From assembly GCA_021647805.1 (NCBI GenBank), contig JAKITZ010000010.1, positions 1-19,420 on the forward strand: a stretch of DNA of 19,420 nt, read 5' to 3'. The DNA comes from Robiginitomaculum sp. (GTDB lineage: Bacteria > Pseudomonadota > Alphaproteobacteria > Caulobacterales > Maricaulaceae). The position numbers and the translations under genes are program-made. Positions 1-7,507 of the stretch are shown here, one piece after another (positions within the stretch are counted from its first letter, which is position 1; every line of letters starts with the position of its first letter). The notes under the pieces are model-generated. The model was not told the DNA's origin and ran no database searches. It worked only from the letters and a program-made list of their open reading frames with translations.

Positions 1-191
1 AATACACTTTCAATGTCTGCTAATGAGCGCACACCAAGCCCGGCATCATAACGCCTCCTTGCATGCTGCCATGGAGTATTTCTTTCTTCGTATCCGGATG
101 CAAGTTCGATTACTTCGGTACGTCGTTCCGGCCCGCCAGTTGAGCGAAAAGAGACCGACACTGGGAACCGGATTTCATGAAATACACTCAT
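1..191 (-). CDS. GTA gp12-like protein, DUF2460 family (5' part only)
   Basis: This is the first 63 codons of a gene that leaves the window at its left edge. The visible N-terminus starts MSVFHEIRFP and contains STGGPERRTE, SGYEERN and the stretch HARRRYDAGLGVRS. These match the start of the DUF2460 (TIGR02217) family, gp12 of RcGTA-like particles, a distal tail component. The ATG overlaps the stop of the tape measure gene as ATGA, so translation is probably coupled. Its place directly after the tape measure is the standard GTA order, which supports the call. The rest of the protein, and any later tail genes, cannot be seen. Confidence 0.85.
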   Translation of the reverse strand, partial: MSVFHEIRFPVSVSFRSTGGPERRTEVIELASGYEERNTPWQHARRRYDAGLGVRSLADIESV

Positions 192-718
192 AACCTTCGT
201 CTTCCTTGCTCTACTGCCCGACTTAACATGGCGCTGATCTGTCCTTGCGAGCGACGGAACCCGTCTACATCGGCGCCGCCTGCTATATTAAAATTTACCG
301 TGACCGCAGAACTACCGACCATCGGATCAATAGTGCCTGCACTGGCTGGGCGAAAAACTTCTGGCCCCTTTTCGCCAACCAGATAAGAACCGCCACCTAA
401 TACCTGCCCGCCATCTGCTCGCGCTCCGCCAAAACCACCCTCGATAGCCGCCCCGACCACACTTGAAACCGCAGAACCCACCACTTGTTTAATCGCAATA
501 CGCGCCAAATCTTTTAGGATTGACTCGACCATTTTTTCAAAAGAGACACTGCCTGAAAGTGCGGCTTTTTCCAACTCGCGGCCAATGCGATTACCGGTTC
601 TGGCAAATATTTCCTCTAATTGTTCAGCCGCTTGTCGCGCGGGTCCTTGCGCCAGTTCCTGAAGCTGTTTGCCAGCTTCAAGGAATGGGTCGTCAGGACT
701 TGAATTATTATTATCCAT
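188..718 (-). CDS. GTA gp11-like tail tape measure protein
   Basis: A 176-residue protein of the short GTA tape measure family. The first 75 residues are helical and charged. A hydrophobic Ala/Gly/Val stretch follows (about 76-95), then a Gly-rich part with the YLVGEKGPEVFRP motif (about 112-124). That motif is common near the C-termini of phage tape measure proteins. The C-terminal part (FRRSQGQISAMLSRAVEQGRR) is the usual tail of this family. Such proteins set tail length and fill the tail tube. A purine-rich AAGGA lies 8 bases before the ATG. The gene follows gp10.1 by 17 bases and overlaps gp12 by 4. It is very short compared with siphophage tape measures, as expected for a GTA with a short tail. 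Confidence 0.88.
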   Translation of the reverse strand: MDNNNSSPDDPFLEAGKQLQELAQGPARQAAEQLEEIFARTGNRIGRELEKAALSGSVSFEKMVESILKDLARIAIKQVVGSAVSSVVGAAIEGGFGGARADGGQVLGGGSYLVGEKGPEVFRPASAGTIDPMVGSSAVTVNFNIAGGADVDGFRRSQGQISAMLSRAVEQGRRRL

Positions 719-735
719 CTATTTATTCCTTTTAT

Positions 736-915
736 TCAAGTATCCGGAAACCTCTCACAAAGTTGGCTCATATCCTTGCGAGCAGTGTGTTGGCTTGCTT
801 TAGAGTTATTTAACTGTTGCCACTCCCAAAGTGATAATTTCCAGAAACTTGCTGGTGAAATTGCAAACCGCGCCATAGCTATCCGCAATAGTTCACCCCA
901 TTGCTCATTATTCAT
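736..915 (-). CDS. GTA gp10.1-like small protein (rcc01693/DUF2376-type tail assembly chaperone)
   Basis: A 59-residue gene, easy to miss by length filters. It starts MNNEQWGELLRIAMARF and contains ISPASFWKLSLWEWQQL. The pattern of an early Trp, then P-x-x-FW and a WEW core, is characteristic of the small TIGR02216/DUF2376 proteins encoded between gp10 and the tape measure in RcGTA-like clusters. Family knowledge suggests a tail assembly chaperone role. The ATG is only 2 bases after the gp10 stop and the TGA is 17 bases before the gp11 start, so it fits the operon exactly. Function is inferred from position and the Trp-rich core. Confidence 0.82.
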   Translation of the reverse strand: MNNEQWGELLRIAMARFAISPASFWKLSLWEWQQLNNSKASQHTARKDMSQLCERFPDT

Positions 916-917
916 GC

Positions 918-1211
918 CTATTTACCAGATGCTAAAAAAGCATCAGCAATGGCTTTAGCAACCACTTCTGGATCAAGAGGTGAACTTCGTAATTGCTGAA
1001 TAGAAACCGGATTACCACCACCGGCTAATAATGCTGCCAGCAACACCAACACGTCTTCGGCGGTTATTTTTTTTAATCGTTCGGACAATTGCAAACTGTC
1101 CGTCAAATTAAGCCCGGTTTCGATCTCGGCTAATGCGCCCAATGTCAGACACAAAATATGCACCTTGTCATTGATCAACAGCTCTATTTCGCCGCGAATG
1201 TGATTGACCAT
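918..1211 (-). CDS. GTA gp10-like protein, putative tail assembly chaperone
   Basis: A 97-residue protein beginning MVNHIRGEIELLINDKVHIL and containing LTLGALAEIETGLNL. This resembles the GTA gp10 family of tail-tube chaperone-like proteins, in which a short beta-rich start is followed by helices. The middle segment (EDVLVLLAALLAGGG) is strongly hydrophobic and the end (DPEVVAKAIADAFLASG) is helical. It starts directly after the major tail protein stop and ends 2 bases before gp10.1. In siphophages, genes in this slot bind the tape measure during tail assembly. The role here is inferred from family and order. Confidence 0.82.
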   Translation of the reverse strand: MVNHIRGEIELLINDKVHILCLTLGALAEIETGLNLTDSLQLSERLKKITAEDVLVLLAALLAGGGNPVSIQQLRSSPLDPEVVAKAIADAFLASGK

Positions 1212-1628
1212 TTAGATCACCGCAAATTGAATAGCTCCGGCAGATGACAGAGTAAGGCTATAAACAGCCTCGCCATCATACTCGCCGGCATATTCAAGAG
1301 CCGCTATTTGGAACAATCCAGTTAAAGTACCAAAATCCGGTATGGTGATTTGCCAATTGCGAATTTCTTGGGCAAAAAACGCAATGCGAACAGCTTCATC
1401 AGCTGCTTCGTCTTTAAACACTCCTGATCCAGAAATGGACGCGGTTTTTACCCCAGCGCCAGGAAGCAACTCCCTCCAAGCATCTGGACTATCAGTATTG
1501 GTAACATCGACTGATCTCGCATTTAACGATATGGTCTTTGCTCGAAGGCCGGCCATAGTTACAAAGGACGAAGATCCCTGTGGATTTTCAATTTTCAGCA
1601 AGATATCCTTGCCAGATTGTGCAGCCAT
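1212..1628 (-). CDS. GTA gp9-like phage major tail protein, TP901-1 family
   Basis: A 138-residue tail tube subunit. The start (MAAQSGKDILLKIENP, then FVTMAGLRAKTISLNAR and VDVTNTDSPDAWRELLPGAG) is the typical beginning of the TP901-1 type major tail protein of RcGTA-like particles. GSGVFKDEAADEAVR follows in the middle and a beta-rich C-terminus (GEYDGEAVYSLTLSSAGAIQF) closes the fold. Copies stack as rings to form the tail tube. The gene lies between the tail terminator and gp10 with a 21-base gap upstream, and its TAA ends right before the gp10 ATG. Confidence 0.9.
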   Translation of the reverse strand: MAAQSGKDILLKIENPQGSSSFVTMAGLRAKTISLNARSVDVTNTDSPDAWRELLPGAGVKTASISGSGVFKDEAADEAVRIAFFAQEIRNWQITIPDFGTLTGLFQIAALEYAGEYDGEAVYSLTLSSAGAIQFAVI

Positions 1629-1649
1629 TTTTTGTTCCTGACTTGATTA

Positions 1650-2066
1650 TTATGATATGGGTTGGGTCAATGCACGCAAACGCAAAATCGCCTGAAAAAT
1701 ACGACCGTTTCTTGCTCGTAAAACATCAGCAAAAACAGTTCTGATACTAACCAGCCTGTGTCCATTCATCGCTTGTGGCATGTCGTTTAATGATTCACGT
1801 AGAGCTTCTAATATCTGTTGCGCTTCTCTTTTACCTCGGTATCTCGACCAAATATGCAAACTCAAGGTTTGTTCATTTAACGCAAGAGTATCAGCATCGG
1901 TATCGCGCGATTGATGCCGGCCAAAACTGGCAAATGGATAGACAGGATCAGCAGGTGGGTCATCATATAGTCTAACTGGTGAACCCAATACATCTTGTAC
2001 ATTTGCATCTTGTTGCAAGTGGGAAAAAATAGCTTCCTGCAAAGCAAGTTCAGTGCCGATACTCAT
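1650..2066 (-). CDS. GTA gp8-like tail terminator, DUF3168 family
   Basis: A 138-residue protein with the DUF3168 pattern: an N-terminal helix (LALQEAIFSHLQQDANVQDVLG), the RLYDDPPADPVYPFASFG loop, then beta strands (EQTLSLHIWSRYRG) and a helix (EAQQILEALRESL). The segment VFADVLRARNGRIFQAILRLRAL closes it. Members cap the tail tube where it meets the head. The ATG overlaps the gp7 stop by 4 bases, and the gene order head closure, tail terminator, major tail protein is canonical. Confidence 0.87.
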   Translation of the reverse strand: MSIGTELALQEAIFSHLQQDANVQDVLGSPVRLYDDPPADPVYPFASFGRHQSRDTDADTLALNEQTLSLHIWSRYRGKREAQQILEALRESLNDMPQAMNGHRLVSIRTVFADVLRARNGRIFQAILRLRALTQPIS

Positions 2067-2380
2067 TGCAACACCTCTTCACATTCCAACTCAATACGAG
2101 AATTAGTTGCATCTCTAAAAGCCAAAACTCTTAAAGTTCTATCGCCCCAAACTACTTGCATCGGCAGGCTAATTTCTGATATTTCGCGAATAAATATTTT
2201 CACAAACCGTCTAGTGGTAGTTCCACCAATTCTAGTGCCATTGGTTGCCGAAGCTGGACGCACTTCTGCCCAGATATTTGCAAAAGTTACCCAAGTGGCC
2301 GAACGACCACCGGAATTGTCATCAACAGTTTCTAAAGCTTGTAAGGCCACACGTTCAGATAATTCTCTAAGCGAACTCAT
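2063..2380 (-). CDS. GTA gp7-like head closure / head-tail adaptor protein
   Basis: A 105-residue head-tail joining protein. It starts MSSLRELSERVALQALE and contains GGRSATWVTFANIWAEVRPAS, the typical W-x-x-VRP core of the SPP1 gp16/HK97 gp10-like adaptor family. It ends with a beta hairpin (QVVWGDRTLRVLAF). Members seal the portal-connector channel. It overlaps gp6 upstream and gp8 downstream by 4 bases each, so the three genes are probably translationally coupled. Recognition rests on the core motif plus position. Confidence 0.85.
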   Translation of the reverse strand: MSSLRELSERVALQALETVDDNSGGRSATWVTFANIWAEVRPASATNGTRIGGTTTRRFVKIFIREISEISLPMQVVWGDRTLRVLAFRDATNSRIELECEEVLQ

Positions 2381-2913
2381 AAGCGTATCCGCCCATAGCT
2401 GGCCAACAGCATTTGCGCCGATCGAGGAATAAATTCTTTGTCTTCATCACGGTGTTCAAACAACCACGCAATTTGTAACAGAATAGCGGTTTTCAAAGAT
2501 GCTGGCACATCAGATGACAACAAACCGTATCCAGCAATATATTCGATGCGAAAACTAACAGCGCCACTAAGCGAATTTACCTTGATCCGATTATTATCCA
2601 TATCCGCAAAATAATCTGTTGCAGCAAGTATTGTCTCAACTCCATTAGCAGCAATTTTTACAACCGAATTTATTGCTTGCACCGGAGCGAATGAGAAATC
2701 GATAACTCCATTTGCAGAATACCTAATAAAGGTTTCTTGCACTGTTTGAGTGATCATCGCTCGATTAGTAATAGTTTCAGAACGGGTACGAGAAGTTTTA
2801 ATAAGTGCAGTTAACAGATCATCTTCATCTATACTGTCCAACCGCAACCAGGATTTAGCCTCAAGTAAAGTCACCGGCTCAATAGCTGGCTCCACAAGAA
2901 TTTTAATCGCCAT
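2377..2913 (-). CDS. GTA gp6-like head-tail connector protein
   Basis: A 178-residue connector of the phage gp6-like/TIGR02215 family. It opens with PAIEPVTLLEAKSWLRLD, followed by DLLTALIKTSRTRSETIT. This E-A-K-x-W-L-R-x-D start is the family signature. The C-terminal helix (PASLKTAILLQIAWLFEHRDE) is also typical. The protein docks under the portal ring. A strong ribosome binding site (GGAGG, 8 bases upstream of the ATG) precedes it. This is notable because an intrinsic terminator separates the gene from the capsid gene, so translation restarts here without coupling. Confidence 0.88.
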   Translation of the reverse strand: MAIKILVEPAIEPVTLLEAKSWLRLDSIDEDDLLTALIKTSRTRSETITNRAMITQTVQETFIRYSANGVIDFSFAPVQAINSVVKIAANGVETILAATDYFADMDNNRIKVNSLSGAVSFRIEYIAGYGLLSSDVPASLKTAILLQIAWLFEHRDEDKEFIPRSAQMLLASYGRIRL

Positions 2914-2946
2914 TTATCAGGCCTCCGATGAATGTTAGGAAATTTA

Positions 2947-2985
2947 GAAAAAGCAATCGGGTGCGCAAAAACTCACGCACCCGAT
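2947..2985 (-). terminator. Intrinsic terminator after the major capsid gene
   Basis: Read on the minus strand, a perfect 10-bp stem (2976-2985 pairing with 2956-2965, core ATCGGGTGCG/CGCACCCGAT) closes a 10-base loop. It is followed by TGC and then a run of five T. It lies 27 bases after the capsid stop codon and about 40 bases before the gp6 start. This is the strongest hairpin in the GTA cluster. It probably acts as a partial terminator or a 3'-end stabiliser for capsid mRNA. Confidence 0.85.
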
Positions 2986-3011
2986 CACCCTTCAACGACA
3001 GCTCAGGGGGG

Positions 3012-4238
3012 CTAGCTGATCGCGAATTTCAAAAGCTTGATTGCGTTAAAGTCCTGCACACCACCGCCAACTCTTTTGGTGGTATAAAACAGTACATAGG
3101 GTTTGGCAGAATACGGATCGCGAACCACATTGATGCCGGATTTATCGACAATCAAATAACCACGGCGAAAATCACCAAATGCCATTGAATACGAATCTGC
3201 GGCGATATCCGGCATATCTTCAACTTCAGTAATAGAATAACCAAGCAAGCTTGATGGTTGTCCGGCGCCTGATCCAGGTTGCCAAATATAATTTCCATCA
3301 GCATCTTTAAATTTACGTACTGCCGATACTGTTCTGCGGTTCATAACAAACTGCGCATTAGGACGATAAGCAGACTTTGGCGCATAGATCAGATCAAGGA
3401 TCGCATCCATAGGGTTGCCGGCATCAAAAGCACCAGCAGTTCCGGTTGCCACATAGCCAATATTACCCCATGTGTGCAGATCATCGGCAACATTGGTATA
3501 AGACAAGAAACCTTTTGGTCTTGATAGGCCATCACCAGTTACAAAGGCCGTAGTTTCTTGTGCGGCCAATACATCACGCACTTCTTCGGCTAACCACTGA
3601 TCAACATTAACCACCGCATCATCAAGCAATGCTTGCGTAGTTGCCGGCATTGCATAAAGTTCTGCCATCGGAAACTCGATCAAATCCAAAGTCGGACTAG
3701 TGGTTTCAGGACGCGCGGCTGTTTCAGCAACCCAACCGGAACTAGCGCCACCAAGACTAACCGGCTTACGTAAATTACCGGAACTGGTTTGACGAATAGA
3801 GGCTATGCTTCTGATCGGCGAAGCTTCGGCCAATAGTCGGTCAATTTCAGCCTGTGTTTCATCAGGAGCAATATAACCACCGTCAGCATCAATGCCGCTG
3901 GAAAGCGCCTTTAGCTCGGTTAGTTTCGATGCATCGCCAGTACGAAAATACCGATCCCAAGCCGGATTGGATTTAGTCGACACCAGATCCTGACTTAATT
4001 CCATATCTGGGCGAGATTGGTATTTTGCCACCCGGTCAAGAGCGGTTTTTTGCTCGGTAATTGCTTGATCAATTCTGTGTAATTTTTCTTCGGTAATTAC
4101 GTCAACACCTTGTTTCTTTTCGATCTGGGCAAGCCGCAAATCATTGGTTTCTTTAAAGGCATCAAAGGCGCATAAAAACTCTTCCATGCCAGTTTTAGAT
4201 GTGACTCGCGCACGTGCCATTTTTGTTTCTTTCTTCAC
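3012..4238 (-). CDS. GTA gp5-like major capsid protein, HK97 fold
   Basis: A 408-residue capsid subunit. An N-terminal charged, helical delta/scaffold region (about residues 1-105) is followed by the mature part starting near SSGIDADGGYIAPDE. ASIRQTSSG, GWVAETAARPETTSPTLD, the AMPATTQALLDDA helix and VTGDGLSRPKGFLSY follow, all typical of the HK97 family. The C-terminus (RDPYSAKPYVLFYTTKRVGGGV) also fits. The gp4 protease, encoded just upstream, presumably removes the delta region. The start taken is GTG, with AGGAG 8 bases upstream. An ATG 18 bases further in (MARARVTSK) is possible but has a weaker site. The gene is followed by a strong terminator. Confidence 0.95.
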   Translation of the reverse strand: MKKETKMARARVTSKTGMEEFLCAFDAFKETNDLRLAQIEKKQGVDVITEEKLHRIDQAITEQKTALDRVAKYQSRPDMELSQDLVSTKSNPAWDRYFRTGDASKLTELKALSSGIDADGGYIAPDETQAEIDRLLAEASPIRSIASIRQTSSGNLRKPVSLGGASSGWVAETAARPETTSPTLDLIEFPMAELYAMPATTQALLDDAVVNVDQWLAEEVRDVLAAQETTAFVTGDGLSRPKGFLSYTNVADDLHTWGNIGYVATGTAGAFDAGNPMDAILDLIYAPKSAYRPNAQFVMNRRTVSAVRKFKDADGNYIWQPGSGAGQPSSLLGYSITEVEDMPDIAADSYSMAFGDFRRGYLIVDKSGINVVRDPYSAKPYVLFYTTKRVGGGVQDFNAIKLLKFAIS

Positions 4239-4254
4239 TTATTTCTCTCCTGAG

Positions 4255-4725
4255 TTATCCAGCCTGATACAGGCTTAAAAGGCCAGCCGTGGCTGGTTGG
4301 TTTGCCGTAGCCAAATGCAATCTGGCAGTAGGCAGCATTGGAAAGGTAACTATCGACACCTCCCACAAATCAATTCCATATAAGTCGCGACCATTGCCGG
4401 CTTTGCGGGCATTTTTTGTACGAAACCCGATCGATAAGCCATCAACTGACCCGCGTTTTACCAGCGCCATCGCCGTTCGACCTCTAGGGCCATCAGCAAA
4501 AAGTCGCCCCCTTACCAACAGGCCGGTTTTGTCTTCGATAATTTCGTCCCAAATTCCTATTGGCTCGCTGGTATCATGTTGAAACAGCATTCTGATCCGG
4601 TTGGGTTTTTTACCCGATAACGAGCCGGCAAAAGCACCCGGTAAAACCATGTCTCCAGCTAGGTCACGAACATAAAACCGTGACGCATAGCCCTCTATCT
4701 CTAGAAAACCTATGTTCTCATTCAT
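4255..4725 (-). CDS. GTA gp4-like HK97 family prohead protease
   Basis: A 156-residue serine protease of the U35/HK97 family. It processes the capsid precursor during head maturation. The sequence begins with the usual strand (FLEIEGYASRF) and shows the expected active-site elements: His50 in LFQHD, Ser98 in GSVDGLSIGF and Glu122 in DLWEVSIVTFPM. The assignment of these three as the catalytic set comes from family knowledge. It lies 28 bases after gp3.5 and ends 16 bases before the capsid GTG, the usual protease-capsid pairing. Confidence 0.93.
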   Translation of the reverse strand: MNENIGFLEIEGYASRFYVRDLAGDMVLPGAFAGSLSGKKPNRIRMLFQHDTSEPIGIWDEIIEDKTGLLVRGRLFADGPRGRTAMALVKRGSVDGLSIGFRTKNARKAGNGRDLYGIDLWEVSIVTFPMLPTARLHLATANQPATAGLLSLYQAG

Positions 4726-4753
4726 TGCAAAATATCCACTTGTTATCAGTAAT

Positions 4754-5011
4754 TTAGTTCGCGCTATCTAGCTTGCGCTCGATGCGATCCAAGGATTGAC
4801 GGGTTTGCACCATGTGTGCTTCTAAAGCGGCCAATCGTTCGGCTATGTCTTGGTTAGCTTCGGATCGTTGTTCAAGCTGGCTAATTCTCTCAGCGGCGCT
4901 GCCTGCCCATATTAAAGCTGCTGCTGCTTGCAGCACCAAACTCAAAATAACCGCAAGCGTGATTTGTCGACTAATACGCCAGTCAGACGGAGCGTTTTGC
5001 AAAATACTCAT
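4754..5011 (-). CDS. GTA gp3.5-like small membrane/coiled-coil protein
   Basis: An 85-residue protein with one predicted transmembrane helix (about 17-37, rich in Val, Leu and Ala) and a C-terminal heptad-like helical part (about 40-84: ERISQLEQRSEANQ, ERLAALEAHMVQ, LDRIERKLD). It sits between portal and protease, the slot of gp3.5 in RcGTA-like clusters, and overlaps the portal stop by 4 bases. No enzymatic motif is seen. A role in anchoring assembly to the membrane or in release is possible, but neither is shown by sequence. Confidence 0.75.
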   Translation of the reverse strand: MSILQNAPSDWRISRQITLAVILSLVLQAAAALIWAGSAAERISQLEQRSEANQDIAERLAALEAHMVQTRQSLDRIERKLDSAN

Positions 5012-6147
5012 TGCTCCGGCAAATCAAGCAAAGAGCGTTTTTCAGCATCACTTAGAAAACTTGCATCATTGACCCGCTTCCATAGGCTGGCTTGGTCTTC
5101 TTGTAATGCCGGAACATTTTGCTGACACACCAACAAGGCAACATCCGTGCCGAACCATGCTTGCAACCAAACCTCCAACCCTTGCGCGGTTTTTTGTACT
5201 AATGGCAATATGGTTTGCCGCCAAAAAGCCCGATTGGCTTCTTGATAATTTGAGTAAGTATTATCGCCTGGAATTCCCAACAACATTGGCGGCACACCAA
5301 ATGCCAGCGCTATTTCACGAGCCGCAGAATGTTGACCCTTTTGAAAATCCCTATCGGTTGGACTTAAGGCCATTGGTTTCCAATCCAGTCCGCCTTCAAG
5401 CAATACCGGGCGACCAGCATTGGCTTTTCCTTGATGTGATTGCTCCAATTCGTTTTTCAGGCGATCAAATTGTTCATCACTTAATCGCTCGCCGTTTTGG
5501 CCTTGGAAAATCAATGCACCTGAGGGACGAGCAGAATTGTCCAGCATTGCTTTATTCCAGCCACTACCTGCATTATGAATATCTATGGCGTAGGCCGCAG
5601 CCTCTACCGGTGACATGCCATAATGATCATTATCAGGGTGGAACAATTTAATGTGTAATACTGGATTACGGCCACTTACAAAATCCCTTGGCAGAAGAGT
5701 TTTACGGCCAGAAGTGCTATACTCCCAACCAGATGGACGGCCAGATTTATCAACCACAACTTTCATTCGATCAGGACGCAATATGTGCAACTGAAACGAT
5801 CCGGACAACTGCTCGCTTAGCTCTAAATACCCATTCCCGGACAATAAGAGAAACCCGTACAGGCTTTCAAAAAACTCAACGCCGCTTTGCTCCAAATTTG
5901 GTGATGACATTAAGCCATTCACTTGTGAATTATTACAGTTCATCGGTATAGAAGCAGCCGCCTCAGCAATCATCCGCACACAACGGTAAACTACTGCGTT
6001 TCGCATAAACCCTTCACGGGTTAGGCTTTGATAATTTCTAGGTGTCCAAACAGCACCGGCAGCAGCATGAAACGAGACCAAATGCCGGACACTGCCAGCC
6101 TTTTGTTCCGGCGGTATTGTTGGTTTCTTTAGTCCAAATCCAAACAT
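5008..6147 (-). CDS. GTA gp3-like portal protein, HK97 family
   Basis: A 379-residue portal subunit. Features typical of the family are YRCVRMIAEAAASIP near residue 55, the GNGYLELSEQ strand, LRPDRMKVVVDKSGRP, HIKLFHPDNDHYGMSPVEAAAYAI and the FGVPPMLLGIPGDNTYSNYQEANRAFWRQTI block, here split by the usual loop before the stem helices. Twelve copies normally form the DNA entry vertex and bind the terminase. A good ribosome binding site (AAGGAA) precedes the ATG. The gene follows gp2 by 19 bases and overlaps gp3.5 by 4. Confidence 0.94.
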   Translation of the reverse strand: MFGFGLKKPTIPPEQKAGSVRHLVSFHAAAGAVWTPRNYQSLTREGFMRNAVVYRCVRMIAEAAASIPMNCNNSQVNGLMSSPNLEQSGVEFFESLYGFLLLSGNGYLELSEQLSGSFQLHILRPDRMKVVVDKSGRPSGWEYSTSGRKTLLPRDFVSGRNPVLHIKLFHPDNDHYGMSPVEAAAYAIDIHNAGSGWNKAMLDNSARPSGALIFQGQNGERLSDEQFDRLKNELEQSHQGKANAGRPVLLEGGLDWKPMALSPTDRDFQKGQHSAAREIALAFGVPPMLLGIPGDNTYSNYQEANRAFWRQTILPLVQKTAQGLEVWLQAWFGTDVALLVCQQNVPALQEDQASLWKRVNDASFLSDAEKRSLLDLPEQ

Positions 6148-6166
6148 TTAATATTCCTTATTTGCG

Positions 6167-7507
6167 TTATAAAATTCGCATTCGCGGCGAGCCATTTCCA
6201 TCAAGTAATAGCGACCAGATCGCCCAAACCAACGCGTCCATTCTATCGGGCGAGCGGTTATTCCCCTCAGTACCAAACAGGCACATTTCATCTTCAAGTT
6301 CGGCAAAATGCCGTGCATGGAAAACCATTGCTCGTTCATAAAGTGCAGCTATTGGCTCTGCTCTAACCCGTTTACCTCTGCGGGCATGAACCAGGCAAAC
6401 CGGCAAAGCATCGTCAGCCAAATGCAATACTGTCCGCACCATTTCGCCGCCCTGATTGGCTTCGGCGATAATTTTATCGGCGGAAAAATCATGCCATGCT
6501 CGACTAACTTCCTTAGCCCAGCCTGTTGGTGAAACCCCTTGCACTGAACGATCTGCCAACACCCAACATTGTTTCTGGCCATCTATTTGCCGCAAGCCAG
6601 CAATAACGATTCCACAAGCAGCAGCTGACTTGCCAGAGCTAGCCGGTGGATCAACCGCCACCACAATGCGATCAAATTCATCTGGGGCTGGCTTAATTAC
6701 CTGCTCGATCTGAGACCTTGTCCACAATCCGCCTTTTGGATCATCTATCAGTTCACCATCAAGTTCTTGTCGCCCCAAAACCGAACCGCCATATAACTCT
6801 TCTAACTGTCCTATGAACCGTTCAGAAAGGTGCGGGTTGTCCCGTGTTCTAGCTCTGGTCAATACCAGACCCGGTTCCGCCAATAGTTTCTTCAATGCCT
6901 TTGATGGTTTCGGCGTAGTGGTCAGCACCAATTTAGGAGCCGACCCCAAACGCAACCCAAATCGCAACATAGCCAAGCAATGAGCAGGGTCTTTCCAAGC
7001 GCTAAATTCATCAGCCCAAGCCGCATCAAATTGCGGCCCGCGTAAACCATCAGCATCTTCAGCGGAAAATACTTGGGCAATAGTTCCGTTCTTCCATTTT
7101 AACTGCCGCCTAGAAGTCGAATATTTTGGCCGGTTCCGTGGGTGACAAATAGCCTTTAGGCCGGAATTTCCCTCAATCATTACCTCTCTGGCATCGTGAA
7201 TAGTCGGTGCCACCAAGGCAATTCGCAAAGGGCGTTTGTTCGAGCCAATTCTTGACGCTTCGGCTAAACTTCGCACCCACTCAGCGCCGGCTCTGGTTTT
7301 ACCAGAACCACGGCCACCCATTAATAGCCAACTTGACCAATCACCCGTTGGCGGCAATTGATCATCTCGTGCCCAAAATAGCCAGTTGCGCAGTATTTTT
7401 GCTGCATAGCCCTTGGGCAGGTTTTCTAATGCCCAAAGCACCTGATCGGGGTTAGATTGCCGCAGGTCGGCGGCGCGGAGTTTTTTAGAAGAAGCGGGCA
7501 AGGCCAT
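6167..7507 (-). CDS. GTA gp2-like terminase large subunit (DNA packaging ATPase/nuclease)
   Basis: A 446-residue packaging motor from the start taken here. Walker A is GGRGSGKT at 64-71, Walker B ends in DE at 166-167 (FDAAWADEF), and the coupling motif TTTP is at 196-199. The RNase H-like nuclease has acidic residues at D286 (VVAVDPP) and D424 (DRMDALVWA), with E349 a further candidate. The reading frame is open upstream to a TTG at 7597. I chose the ATG at 7507 because MALPASSKKL fits family N-termini and no ribosome binding site supports the TTG. The site before 7507 (AGGA) is close to the ATG, so the start is moderately sure. In GTAs this enzyme packages random host DNA. Confidence 0.92.
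   Translation of the reverse strand: MALPASSKKLRAADLRQSNPDQVLWALENLPKGYAAKILRNWLFWARDDQLPPTGDWSSWLLMGGRGSGKTRAGAEWVRSLAEASRIGSNKRPLRIALVAPTIHDAREVMIEGNSGLKAICHPRNRPKYSTSRRQLKWKNGTIAQVFSAEDADGLRGPQFDAAWADEFSAWKDPAHCLAMLRFGLRLGSAPKLVLTTTPKPSKALKKLLAEPGLVLTRARTRDNPHLSERFIGQLEELYGGSVLGRQELDGELIDDPKGGLWTRSQIEQVIKPAPDEFDRIVVAVDPPASSGKSAAACGIVIAGLRQIDGQKQCWVLADRSVQGVSPTGWAKEVSRAWHDFSADKIIAEANQGGEMVRTVLHLADDALPVCLVHARRGKRVRAEPIAALYERAMVFHARHFAELEDEMCLFGTEGNNRSPDRMDALVWAIWSLLLDGNGSPRMRIL

Noticed and set aside
5106..5651. A 181-codon plus-strand open frame
   Set aside because: It lies antisense to the portal gene, whose protein shows clear family motifs. The plus-strand translation shows no recognisable domain.
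1..7507. An ordinary integrated prophage
   Set aside because: No integrase, repressor, replication, lysis or attachment-site signals are seen, and gene order and sizes match a GTA cluster.
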